Assembly: GCA_019057355.1 (NCBI GenBank)
Contig: DXJM01000282.1
Coordinates: forward strand, 1-18,740
Source: Promethearchaeota archaeon
GTDB lineage: Archaea; Asgardarchaeota; Lokiarchaeia; Sigyniarchaeales; SOKP01
Length of the DNA stretch: 18,740 bases
Direction: 5' to 3'
Position 1 is the stretch's first letter; each line of letters opens with the position of its first letter. The notes beneath the pieces were generated by a model. That model did no database searches, was not told the DNA's origin, and saw only the letters and a program-made list of their open reading frames with translations. This document shows, piece after piece, positions 8,548-15,706 of the stretch. The translations under genes and the position numbers were made by a program.

Positions 8548-9000
8548 ATGAACGAAGCAGCAATAGAAAATAAAGGAGAAATAAAACAATGGAACCCAAA
8601 AATAATTGCTTTTTTATGTAATTGGTGTTCATATGCTGGAGCTGATCTGGCAGGAGTGAGCCGAATTCAATATCCTCCGACTATTAGAGTTGTGAGGGTC
8701 CCTTGTTCAGGACGGATCAACCCATTTTTCATCATAAAAAGCTTGATGGATGGATGGGATGGAGTTGTCGTCTCTGGATGTCATCCAGGAGATTGTCATT
8801 ATATTAGTGGAAACTTGGTCGCAAGAAGAAGATTTGCAATTTTAAAGGATTTATTAGATTTTTTTGGTATAGAACCTGAAAGAGTTCAATTCATGTGGGC
8901 ATCCGCTGCGGAAGGAGAACGATTTGCTGTTTTAATCAAAAAAATTACTAAATTGATGAGAAAAGTAGGTCCTAATGATAGATTTAAGAAAAAATGGTGA
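8548..9000 (+). CDS. mvhD: MvhD/FlxD-like [2Fe-2S] electron-transfer subunit
   Basis: This is a family-length (150 residues) MvhD/FlxD protein expected to carry a [2Fe-2S] centre and connect HdrA to the following NAD(P)H/F420 module. The core motif FLCNWCSYAGADLAG (22-36) and cysteines C24, C27, C53, C78 and C83 match the first mvhD closely, and the GCHxGDCHY block is shared. It ends where the earlier copy begins its winged-helix extension. The start codon lies one base after the hdrA fusion stop, preceded by GGGAGGGTGGA. Its position between the fused HdrA and the Flx-like genes makes it the natural FlxD partner of this complex. Confidence 0.92.
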   Translation: MNEAAIENKGEIKQWNPKIIAFLCNWCSYAGADLAGVSRIQYPPTIRVVRVPCSGRINPFFIIKSLMDGWDGVVVSGCHPGDCHYISGNLVARRRFAILKDLLDFFGIEPERVQFMWASAAEGERFAVLIKKITKLMRKVGPNDRFKKKW

Positions 9001-9005
9001 TTTTA

Positions 9006-10028
9006 ATGGGAAATATACAAGAGGAAAATAAAAATATTGAACATTCCATGAAGGAAGTGGCATACAACTTGTTAAAAAATAAAGAAGTAGATCTAATCAT
9101 TGGGTATGCAAAAGGCACAATCCCCCTGAGTTCTTCTCCATCGTTCATTATTAATCAAAAAGACGTGGATAATTTGATTTGGGATAATTTATGCCATGTG
9201 AACTTAGCAAGATATGTTGTTCCTCCAATAACAAAAATCATTGATAATGAAAATATACCCTTAAAGGTGGGCATTGTATCTAAAGGATGTGTTGGGAGAA
9301 GTTTAATCCATCTCGCAAAAGAGAATCAAGTAAATCTTGAAAACATTAAAATTATCGGAATTTCCTGTAATGGAATAATTAATAGGAAAAGAATTGAAAA
9401 AGAACTCGGAGAAAAAGAAATTATTGAATTATCGGTAATGAATAGTGAGATTATAGCGAAAGGTGTTGATTTTGTGAAAACTTTCTTCTTTGATGACTAT
9501 TTAAATGAATCATGTAAAAAATGTAAAATAAAAGCACCTCCAATGGTTTCAAGCCAATCGAATGTAATCGTGGGAGGATCTGTGGAATCCTCATCAGGTG
9601 AAGATGATTTTTCGGATCTCACTGAGCATGAATCAAAAACTCCTGAAGAAAAATGGCAAACCATCGTAGAATTATTAAGTCCTTGTACAAGATGTTATGC
9701 TTGTAGAGAAGCTTGTCCAATGTGTTATTGTAATTTATGTTTTGTTGATCAGAATAAACCTATATGGTTTGGAAAAACAACCGACATGTCCGATATCGTT
9801 TCTTTCCATTTAGTTAGAGCAATGCACGTGGCAGGACGATGTGTTGCTTGTGGTTCTTGTAGTAGTGCGTGCCCCATGGGAATTGACTTGACATTTATCA
9901 CGAGAAAATTAGAAAAAATAGTGAAGCAGAGATTTGATTTCACATCAGGTTTAAGTTTCGATATTTTACCCCCTATGATGACACAAAAAATGAATGATAA
10001 AGAAGATTTCATGATAGGAGAACATTAA
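9006..10028 (+). CDS. FrhB-like iron-sulfur protein with C-terminal dicluster ferredoxin (Flx-type subunit)
   Basis: The C-terminal third holds two [4Fe-4S] motifs (C227-C230-C233-C237 and C279-C282-C285-C289, numbered from ATG 9006), with extra cysteines in CPMCYCNLC. The N-terminal 190 residues follow the cysteine order of the FrhB/FdhB fold: SKGC (C95), GISCNG (C121), and CKKC (170-173) before VIVGG. It lacks the 'DGG.VTALL' flavin-pocket motif seen in the last gene of this operon. By context and size it probably corresponds to one of the two dicluster subunits (FlxB/FlxC) of the bacterial Flx complex; I cannot assign the letter. Electrons would pass through it between the FAD-NAD(P) subunit and MvhD. 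Start: ATG 9006 has GGTGA five bases upstream, formed by the preceding gene's end. ATG 8994 is an alternative without a clear Shine-Dalgarno. Confidence 0.8.
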   Translation: MGNIQEENKNIEHSMKEVAYNLLKNKEVDLIIGYAKGTIPLSSSPSFIINQKDVDNLIWDNLCHVNLARYVVPPITKIIDNENIPLKVGIVSKGCVGRSLIHLAKENQVNLENIKIIGISCNGIINRKRIEKELGEKEIIELSVMNSEIIAKGVDFVKTFFFDDYLNESCKKCKIKAPPMVSSQSNVIVGGSVESSSGEDDFSDLTEHESKTPEEKWQTIVELLSPCTRCYACREACPMCYCNLCFVDQNKPIWFGKTTDMSDIVSFHLVRAMHVAGRCVACGSCSSACPMGIDLTFITRKLEKIVKQRFDFTSGLSFDILPPMMTQKMNDKEDFMIGEH

Positions 10029-10046
10029 TGTGGTGTTATAAAAAAA

Positions 10047-11117
10047 ATGACGGATAAAATTTTAAAAAAGGAAGAGATTGAGAAATTTTACTTGGATTTA
10101 TCACGTTATTTTAATTTTTTTGCTCCTACAAAAGAAAATGGCAATATTGTATTTAAAAAAATTACTGACCCATGTGAGATAATTTTTGATTTCTTGAACT
10201 CAAAAGTGCCTCCAAAGGAAATAGTGTTTCCAAGAATGGAGACCTTGTTCACTTATAAAATCAATGGAAAAGAGATTGAAATAGAACCGGTTAACAATTT
10301 AAATGAAAAATACTTAATTTTTGGAATACGTCCTTGTGATGCCTATAGTTTTAATCTTCTTGAAAATTTCTTTGCGTCGGGAAAATTTCAGGATGATATA
10401 TTTATAGAAAAGAGAAAAAATACTATTCTCATAGGAATGGGGTGTAATACCCCCAGACAAACATGCTTTTGTACATCGCTTGACCATGGTGGACATCCTC
10501 ATAGGATGGACGATGTTGATATTTTTCTTACGGATTTGGGAGACAAGTATCTCATGAGGTCTATAAGTAAAATGGGTAAAGCAATCATTGACAAGTTGGC
10601 GTGGTTATCTGATGCTCAGAGGAAGGATGTAGCAAAGGCAGTGGAATTATCGAAAAAGGCAGAAGAATTAATAAAAACCAAGGTGGATCTTGAAAATATA
10701 GCAGAGACTCTGAAACCACATTTTGACCATCCTTTATGGAAAGAAATTAGTGAAAATTGCCTGGGATGTGGAACTTGTGCCTTTTTATGCCCTACATGCA
10801 CCTGCTTCGATGTAATTGATGAAAATGATCATTATAATAATCGTGGTAAGAGAATTAGACTTTGGGACACGTGCCAATTTTGTATTTACACCACGCATGC
10901 AAGTGGACATAATCCTCGTAAGTCTAAGATTGAAAGATGCAGAAATCGAATTCTACATAAATTCAGTTATTACCCAAAGAACTATGGCATGCTCGGATGT
11001 GTTGGGTGTGGCAGGTGCATTCAATCATGTCCTGTTAATAATGATCTCAGGGTAATTATTCACAAAATAAAAAATCTTGAGAAAGAAAAAATAGAGGTGA
11101 AAATTATTGCAACTTAG
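10047..11117 (+). CDS. HydB/AsrA-family 4Fe-4S dicluster protein (sulfhydrogenase beta / Flx-type subunit)
   Basis: This protein belongs with HydB (sulfhydrogenase beta) and AsrA (anaerobic sulfite reductase A), subunits that relay electrons from an NAD(P)H-oxidising flavoprotein. The hallmark 'FGIRPCDA' is at residues 92-99, followed by GCN...CFC (132-142). Two ferredoxin motifs sit near the C-terminus: C238-C241-C244-C248 and C318-C321-C324-C328. Between them lie C276 and C279 (DTCQFC). Length (356) is normal. The next gene is its usual partner, the HydG/AsrB-like FAD subunit, and its start overlaps this gene's end by 11 bases. With no [NiFe] subunits or siroheme sulfite reductase nearby, the electron acceptor here is most likely MvhD/HdrA, as in FlxABCD-HdrABC. 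Confidence 0.85.
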   Translation: MTDKILKKEEIEKFYLDLSRYFNFFAPTKENGNIVFKKITDPCEIIFDFLNSKVPPKEIVFPRMETLFTYKINGKEIEIEPVNNLNEKYLIFGIRPCDAYSFNLLENFFASGKFQDDIFIEKRKNTILIGMGCNTPRQTCFCTSLDHGGHPHRMDDVDIFLTDLGDKYLMRSISKMGKAIIDKLAWLSDAQRKDVAKAVELSKKAEELIKTKVDLENIAETLKPHFDHPLWKEISENCLGCGTCAFLCPTCTCFDVIDENDHYNNRGKRIRLWDTCQFCIYTTHASGHNPRKSKIERCRNRILHKFSYYPKNYGMLGCVGCGRCIQSCPVNNDLRVIIHKIKNLEKEKIEVKIIAT

Positions 11118-11949
11118 CGCATATATTCCATGTCTAACAACGATAAAATCAATTATTAGTGAAAATGAAGCAAATGATATCAAAACGTTTGAATTAGTGT
11201 TTAGAAAGGAAGAAGATCAAGAGAATTTTGATTATAATCCAGGTCAATTTGCTGAAATAAGCGTTATTGGAAAGGGAGAATGTCCAATAGGAATTGCCTC
11301 TTCACCTACAGAAAAAGGATCAATAAAATTCACGATTAAAAAAATGGGAACGGTAACTACAGCAATGCACATGGCTGAAGTTGGTGATGCCATTGGCGTG
11401 AGAGGTCCATTGGGAAATGGATGGCCCATTGAAGAATTGAAGGGAAAAAACATTATCGTGATAGGGGGAGGGTTTGCCTTTTCAACGTTACGATCTCTCG
11501 TAGAATTCATAATTCATGATGACAACAGAGCCGATTATAAAGAAATTATCGTCATTTATGGAAACAGAAATTGCTCAGAAATTCTCTATCAAGAAGATTT
11601 GATGAGATGGAAAAAACGAGAGGATGTTGATGTCGCTCTTACAATCGATTGTGCAGAAAAAGGATGGGACGGAAGGGTGGGATTTGTTGCACCTATTGTA
11701 GAATCGGTAGATCCTTCGCCAAAAAATTCAATAGCGATCATGTGCGGACCTCCTATCATGATCAAAACTACTGAAGCTGTTTTAGAAAAACTACACTTTC
11801 AACCTGGTCAAATTTTAGAATCCTTAGAAAATCGGATGAAATGTGGAATTGGAAAGTGTGGTCGATGTAATATAGGTGATAAATTCGTATGCGTGGATGG
11901 ACCTGTATTTTCTAAAGCAGAATTAAATAAAATGCCAAGGGAATATTAA
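11107..11949 (+). CDS. FAD/NAD(P)-binding oxidoreductase with C-terminal [2Fe-2S] (HydG/AsrB/PyrK/FlxA-like)
   Basis: This is a ferredoxin-NADP reductase-fold electron-input subunit. The N-terminal barrel contains PGQF (45-48) and CPIGIASSP (59-67), which replaces the common RPYS-type FAD motif. The nucleotide-binding part has GGGFAF (120-125) and the C-terminal CGPPIM (213-218). The tail binds a [2Fe-2S] cluster through C246, C251, C254 and C262, as in PyrK, HydG and AsrB. The predicted reaction is NAD(P)H oxidation (or NAD(P)+ reduction), with electrons handed to the HydB-like protein upstream. The start is TTG 11107 with GAGGTGA seven bases before it, overlapping the upstream gene, which suggests coupling. 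By neighbourhood it matches FlxA of the bacterial Flx-Hdr complex. NADH versus NADPH preference cannot be read here. Confidence 0.86.
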   Translation: MQLSAYIPCLTTIKSIISENEANDIKTFELVFRKEEDQENFDYNPGQFAEISVIGKGECPIGIASSPTEKGSIKFTIKKMGTVTTAMHMAEVGDAIGVRGPLGNGWPIEELKGKNIIVIGGGFAFSTLRSLVEFIIHDDNRADYKEIIVIYGNRNCSEILYQEDLMRWKKREDVDVALTIDCAEKGWDGRVGFVAPIVESVDPSPKNSIAIMCGPPIMIKTTEAVLEKLHFQPGQILESLENRMKCGIGKCGRCNIGDKFVCVDGPVFSKAELNKMPREY

Positions 11950-11970
11950 AGTCATGAGGGAAAATTTAAA

Positions 11971-13092
11971 ATGAGTGAACTAAAAGTGCTTGATGAGGTC
12001 GCGCCCAAATCTTTTGAGGATTTAATAAAAGAAGTCCATGATAAGGGAATCTGTGGAGAATGCGGGGGGTGTGTAAGTTTTTGCTCTGCTGCGGAATTAA
12101 AAGCGATAGAAATGTCAGAAAAAGGTCCTCCTCACTATAGTAATAAGGATAATTGCCTTCATTGTGGATTGTGTTATCTAGTATGCCCTCAAACGTATGT
12201 TTTAAATGAAGAGTTGAATGAACGGTTTAACTATAAAATCTCAATTGGAAACCAGAAAAAAATCACCTCGAGTCAAGCTACTCTTGAAGAAATCCGAAAT
12301 AAAGCTACAGATGGGGGGGTCGTTACTGCCCTTTTAATTTATCTTTTAGAACGGAATTTAATTCAAGGAGCCCTGGTATGTAAAAAAGAAGGACCATTTA
12401 ATAGAGTTCCCTTTTTTGCCACTACCAAGGAGGAACTAATAGAATCTGCAGGCTCTCATTTTGATCAATCCCAGCAAGTAAGTGGCTTGGAACACTATGA
12501 TACTTTCATACCAACGATTACAAAATTGAAAAAAATCGTAGGGAAGGACATGATGAATATCGCCGTGGTGGGAACTCCATGTCAAATTCATTCAATACGA
12601 AAAATGCAGGAATTAAGCATACTTCCAGCATATGTCGTCAAATATACTTTAGGACTTTTTTGTAATTTCAATTTTTCTTTTGGAGAAAAAGAACGGGCAA
12701 AAATGCAAGAAAAATATGGTTTTTCATTCGAAGATGTTGAAAATATGAATATTAAAGAGTCGTTAACTCTGGATTTAAAAAATCATGAATCAATTATCAT
12801 TGATTTTGAAGATTTAACTGAGATTGCAAGACAAGCTTGTTTTGCTTGCAAAGATTTCTCAAATATTTATGCAGATATTTCATTTGGGGGCTTAGGTTCT
12901 AGAGAAAAATATACTACAACCGTGATTAGAACAAATATCGGGGAGAAGATTTATAATGACGCGCTCAAACAAGGTTACATTCAAGAATCCATGGAATTAA
13001 ATACTGCGGTAAAAAAATCAGAAATGTTGGCAAAAATCATGAGTTTTGGAAAGAGAAAATTTGATAGGTACAATGAGAGAATGAAAGTATAG
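11971..13092 (+). CDS. FrhB/FpoF-like coenzyme F420 oxidoreductase beta subunit
   Basis: Members of this family oxidise or reduce coenzyme F420 at an FAD and pass electrons through [4Fe-4S] clusters. Two N-terminal ferredoxin motifs (C28-C31-C34-C38 and C62-C65-C68-C72) make it FpoF-like. The core follows with 'ATDGGVVTALLIYLLE' (112-127), GTPCQI (201-206), GLFCN (228-232), CFACKDF (290-296) and ADISFGGLG (301-309), all standard for F420-active members. Length is 373. GAGGG lies ten bases before the ATG. It is the last gene of the operon, 21 bases after the NAD(P)H-type subunit, so the complex seems able to use F420H2 as well. It might instead act on a related deazaflavin-like or ferredoxin partner; family motifs alone do not settle the substrate. 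Confidence 0.88.
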   Translation: MSELKVLDEVAPKSFEDLIKEVHDKGICGECGGCVSFCSAAELKAIEMSEKGPPHYSNKDNCLHCGLCYLVCPQTYVLNEELNERFNYKISIGNQKKITSSQATLEEIRNKATDGGVVTALLIYLLERNLIQGALVCKKEGPFNRVPFFATTKEELIESAGSHFDQSQQVSGLEHYDTFIPTITKLKKIVGKDMMNIAVVGTPCQIHSIRKMQELSILPAYVVKYTLGLFCNFNFSFGEKERAKMQEKYGFSFEDVENMNIKESLTLDLKNHESIIIDFEDLTEIARQACFACKDFSNIYADISFGGLGSREKYTTTVIRTNIGEKIYNDALKQGYIQESMELNTAVKKSEMLAKIMSFGKRKFDRYNERMKV

Positions 13093-13219
13093 GTAAAGTT
13101 TTTAAAAAAAAAAAACACCAAGCGATGCAGGGTGTATTTTAAATAAGCCATTTATCCATGAATTACCCTCATTTTCCAAGAAATACTGAAAAAAACATGT
13201 TAAAAAAAATTGAGGAGGA
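13093..13219. other. Short intergenic gap between convergent operons
   Basis: This 127-bp AT-rich stretch separates the stop of the F420-type gene on the plus strand from the stop of the LRR-TIR gene on the minus strand. It holds a 12-base A-run, a small hairpin (see the terminator entry) and nothing else that I can identify. It marks a change in strand and in base composition. Confidence 0.6.
13104..13135 (-). terminator. Hairpin plus T-tract terminator for the LRR-TIR operon
   Basis: ACACC (13115-13119) pairs with GGTGT (13131-13135) around an 11-base loop that contains a GC/GC inner pair. Read on the minus strand, the stem is followed directly by twelve T residues (complement of the A-run 13104-13115). 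AAAA/TTTT can extend the stem past one mismatch. It lies about 85 bases beyond the LRR-TIR stop. On the plus strand the same hairpin is followed by ATTTT, so it may stop both convergent transcripts. Confidence 0.5.
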
Positions 13220-15706
13220 TTAAAGCTTTTGGCTTTCCCGGTTCATGAGCCAAGATGAAAATAACTGGCTTATTTGAAGCAAGAAAGTTTTATCATCGAT
13301 GTTACTGCTTTTTAAGCCGTCCATTAGACGTTCAATTGCTTTCACGTTCTGTGCATGAAAGATTTTCATGTTTTCGGATTCTACAATGTGCTCCAACATG
13401 CCTAAAAAGTTGTCCCATTCAAATTGTTGCTCTTTTTTACCTGCAAGAGTGCTTCCTGTGAACTCCACATTTTTGACCTTGAATAATTGAGTTCGATCAT
13501 AAAATTCTTTCACCCGAGCATGTAATTGTTCGCACAAGGTTTCAAAATTGCCCACATCATAATCAATGCCAGATTCCTGTGAAAGCCCTATCGAAGAGAG
13601 ATCCGCCCAAGAAACGTCAGTTCCTTTCATTGGCAAGATGGGGACCCCATGCTTGCGAGAAAGATCGATCTCGTGAGAGCAATCTACCGAGTTAAAGATT
13701 GATTTCTGCGTTCCCAGGAAAAAGACAAGATCGCTTATAGGAACGTTCTTGTCCATGAATTCATCGATATTCCCGGATAAATCCTGCTCGCATAATAATA
13801 CATCGTATACTTCCAGTTTGGACTCGAGAAATTCTCCTAATTGTGCCAAGCGATAACTTTCATAGTCAATCACTGCGTGTGAAATAAATATTGACATGCA
13901 TGAACGTTGCTTTAAATAATCTCGAAGGGTGTCTAAATCACGTCCAAGAAGGGATTGTTCCGCCTCACCCAACGGATTGTCATCCAGCTTGAATTCGCTA
14001 AGAGTCTTGAGAGGCCAGAGCACGTACGGGAGGGTGGTAAATTTATTTTTGGTAAGCGTTAATTGCTTTAGTTTCATTTGCCCTATACTTTTAGGAAGGG
14101 TGGAAAGAAGATTAGCATCCAGGTTGAGGTATTCCAATTTTTCAAGCTTGGCAATGGAGCCAGGAATGCTAGAAATTTTATTAGATCGAAGGTTTAACAT
14201 GTTGAGCGAGCTTAAATTGCCTATTTCTTCCGGTAAGGCTTCCAAGGCGTTATTATTCAAGTTCGCCCTCTCCAAGCGTGCCAGGTTGCCAAATTGTGCG
14301 GGTAAGAAAGCGAGAGAATTCTGCTCGACATTCAACCGCTTCAAGCCTTTTAACCCTCCAATTTCTGAAGGGAGGGTTTCAATGCTATTGTTAGGTAAAT
14401 TAAGTTCTTCTAAGGTCTCCAATTTCCCAATACTTGCAGGGAGCGTCTTGAGATGTGTCTTTCTTATCGTCAATATTCTCATGGTTGTTAACTCGCCGAA
14501 TGACTCTGGAAGCGAGGCTAAGGGAACGTTCTCGATGTCGAAATTGACGGCTTTTTTAATTCCCATTAACATGTCTGGAAAGCGTTCGAGCTTTCCATTT
14601 CGGATGCTTAAATGAGACAAGGATTCTAAATTTCCAAAAGACGAGGGCAAGGAAGCAAACTCGTTTCCATCCAACGTAAGATTGAACAATTTCTTCAGAT
14701 TGCCCAGTGTTTCGGGCAAAAACGTTATTTTATTTGCACCCACGTCAAGAACGTTCAACCCTGTCAGGTGCCCTATCGACTCGGGAAGCTCTTTTAACGA
14801 GTTTTGATTGACACGAAAGTCTTTTAAAGAGGAAAGATTGCCAATGGTAGGGGGGAGCGATGTGAGGTGGTTCTGAGACAAATCCAGTTTTTTGAGCTTG
14901 AGAAAGCGAAAAACGGATTCGGGAATCGATTCCAATCCCAAGTTTTTTGCATTGATCACCTCTAATTCCGCAAGATCACCAAGTGAAAGGGGTAGATCAG
15001 GCATTGGATTATCCGATAAATCCAGTTCAACGAGCGCTTTCAGATTTCCGAAGGACAGTGGAAGCATTTTTATCCGATTTTGGTTTATCATGAGTTTTTT
15101 AAGGTTCGATAAACTGGTAAGAGCTGCGTTAAATTCAGGAATCTTGTTGTTTTTGACATCTAAATCGACTAGCTTCACGCATTCAGCAAGCGTTTGAGGC
15201 AAGTGCTCGAGTTTATTCTCATGCAAGTGCAATATGTGAAGTTTTTTGAGCTTCGATATCCACTCGGGTAGGAGTCGTAAATCATTATTATCCAAGATGA
15301 GCCTTTCAAGGTTCGTGAGATTGGAACAGCAACTTGGAACTTCCCTCAAGAGATTGACTCGCAGGTCAAGTTCCTTTAAAGCCGTGCAGTTTGCAAGACT
15401 CTCAGGAAGGTGGTCAATCTGATTCTGGGATGCAGATAATGTCTCTAAAACGATTAATTCACCTATCGCATGAGGCAAGGTCTTAAGGTTATTTCCATAC
15501 AAAAAGAGGGCTTTAATTTTTTTACAGTTCCCAATCGATTCAGGAATTTCCTTTAAACGAGCCCTGGTAACCTCAATTCGAGACACGTTAGTGTTTTCGA
15601 CCTTGAAACATCGAGAAGTCCAATTCGACCCCATCAGGTGCCCTAATTCCTCGAGAAATTGCACTTCCTCCATGGGGAGAACGTGTCCCATGTATTCCTT
15701 ACTCAC
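13220..15706 (-). CDS. Leucine-rich repeat protein with C-terminal TIR domain (catalytic Glu retained)
   Basis: This large LRR-TIR protein has 828 residues from GTG. Residues 1-43 carry the module shared with its paralogue (YMG...VQFLEELGHLMG). Residues 44-577 hold about 23 LRRs of 23 residues (LPxSIGNLxxL). A capping segment ends in LPYVLWPL and LRDYLKQR. The TIR domain runs about 603-695: SIFISH at its first strand, CEQDLSGNIDEFMD in the BB/alpha-B region, and DCSHEIDLSRKHG near the end. E679 stands exactly eight residues before that Gly, as the catalytic Glu does in SARM1-type NADases (HKEI...CG). A helical tail of about 130 residues follows. Inferred role: sensing by the LRRs and NAD+ cleavage or signalling by the TIR. 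No signal peptide or membrane segment is visible. The start is chosen on a perfect Shine-Dalgarno; the frame is also open from ATG 15724. Confidence 0.87.
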   Translation of the reverse strand: MSKEYMGHVLPMEEVQFLEELGHLMGSNWTSRCFKVENTNVSRIEVTRARLKEIPESIGNCKKIKALFLYGNNLKTLPHAIGELIVLETLSASQNQIDHLPESLANCTALKELDLRVNLLREVPSCCSNLTNLERLILDNNDLRLLPEWISKLKKLHILHLHENKLEHLPQTLAECVKLVDLDVKNNKIPEFNAALTSLSNLKKLMINQNRIKMLPLSFGNLKALVELDLSDNPMPDLPLSLGDLAELEVINAKNLGLESIPESVFRFLKLKKLDLSQNHLTSLPPTIGNLSSLKDFRVNQNSLKELPESIGHLTGLNVLDVGANKITFLPETLGNLKKLFNLTLDGNEFASLPSSFGNLESLSHLSIRNGKLERFPDMLMGIKKAVNFDIENVPLASLPESFGELTTMRILTIRKTHLKTLPASIGKLETLEELNLPNNSIETLPSEIGGLKGLKRLNVEQNSLAFLPAQFGNLARLERANLNNNALEALPEEIGNLSSLNMLNLRSNKISSIPGSIAKLEKLEYLNLDANLLSTLPKSIGQMKLKQLTLTKNKFTTLPYVLWPLKTLSEFKLDDNPLGEAEQSLLGRDLDTLRDYLKQRSCMSIFISHAVIDYESYRLAQLGEFLESKLEVYDVLLCEQDLSGNIDEFMDKNVPISDLVFFLGTQKSIFNSVDCSHEIDLSRKHGVPILPMKGTDVSWADLSSIGLSQESGIDYDVGNFETLCEQLHARVKEFYDRTQLFKVKNVEFTGSTLAGKKEQQFEWDNFLGMLEHIVESENMKIFHAQNVKAIERLMDGLKSSNIDDKTFLLQISQLFSSWLMNRESQKL

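Noticed and set aside
10047..11949. Anaerobic sulfite reductase (AsrAB) or sulfhydrogenase (HydBG) proper
   Set aside because: The two subunits are homologous to these, but the catalytic partners (siroheme AsrC or [NiFe] HydAD) are missing and the neighbours are Hdr/MvhD.
176..13092. Hydrogenase (MvhADG) operon
   Set aside because: MvhD is present, but no [NiFe] large- or small-subunit motif occurs in the window, so MvhD is assigned to a Flx-type context.
13929..14615. 228-codon plus-strand open frame
   Set aside because: Lies antisense inside the LRR array; its Ser/Leu/Arg-rich repeating translation is a shadow of the 69-bp LRR periodicity.
14892..15197. 101-codon plus-strand open frame
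   Set aside because: Antisense shadow of the LRR repeats, no independent start signal or family match.
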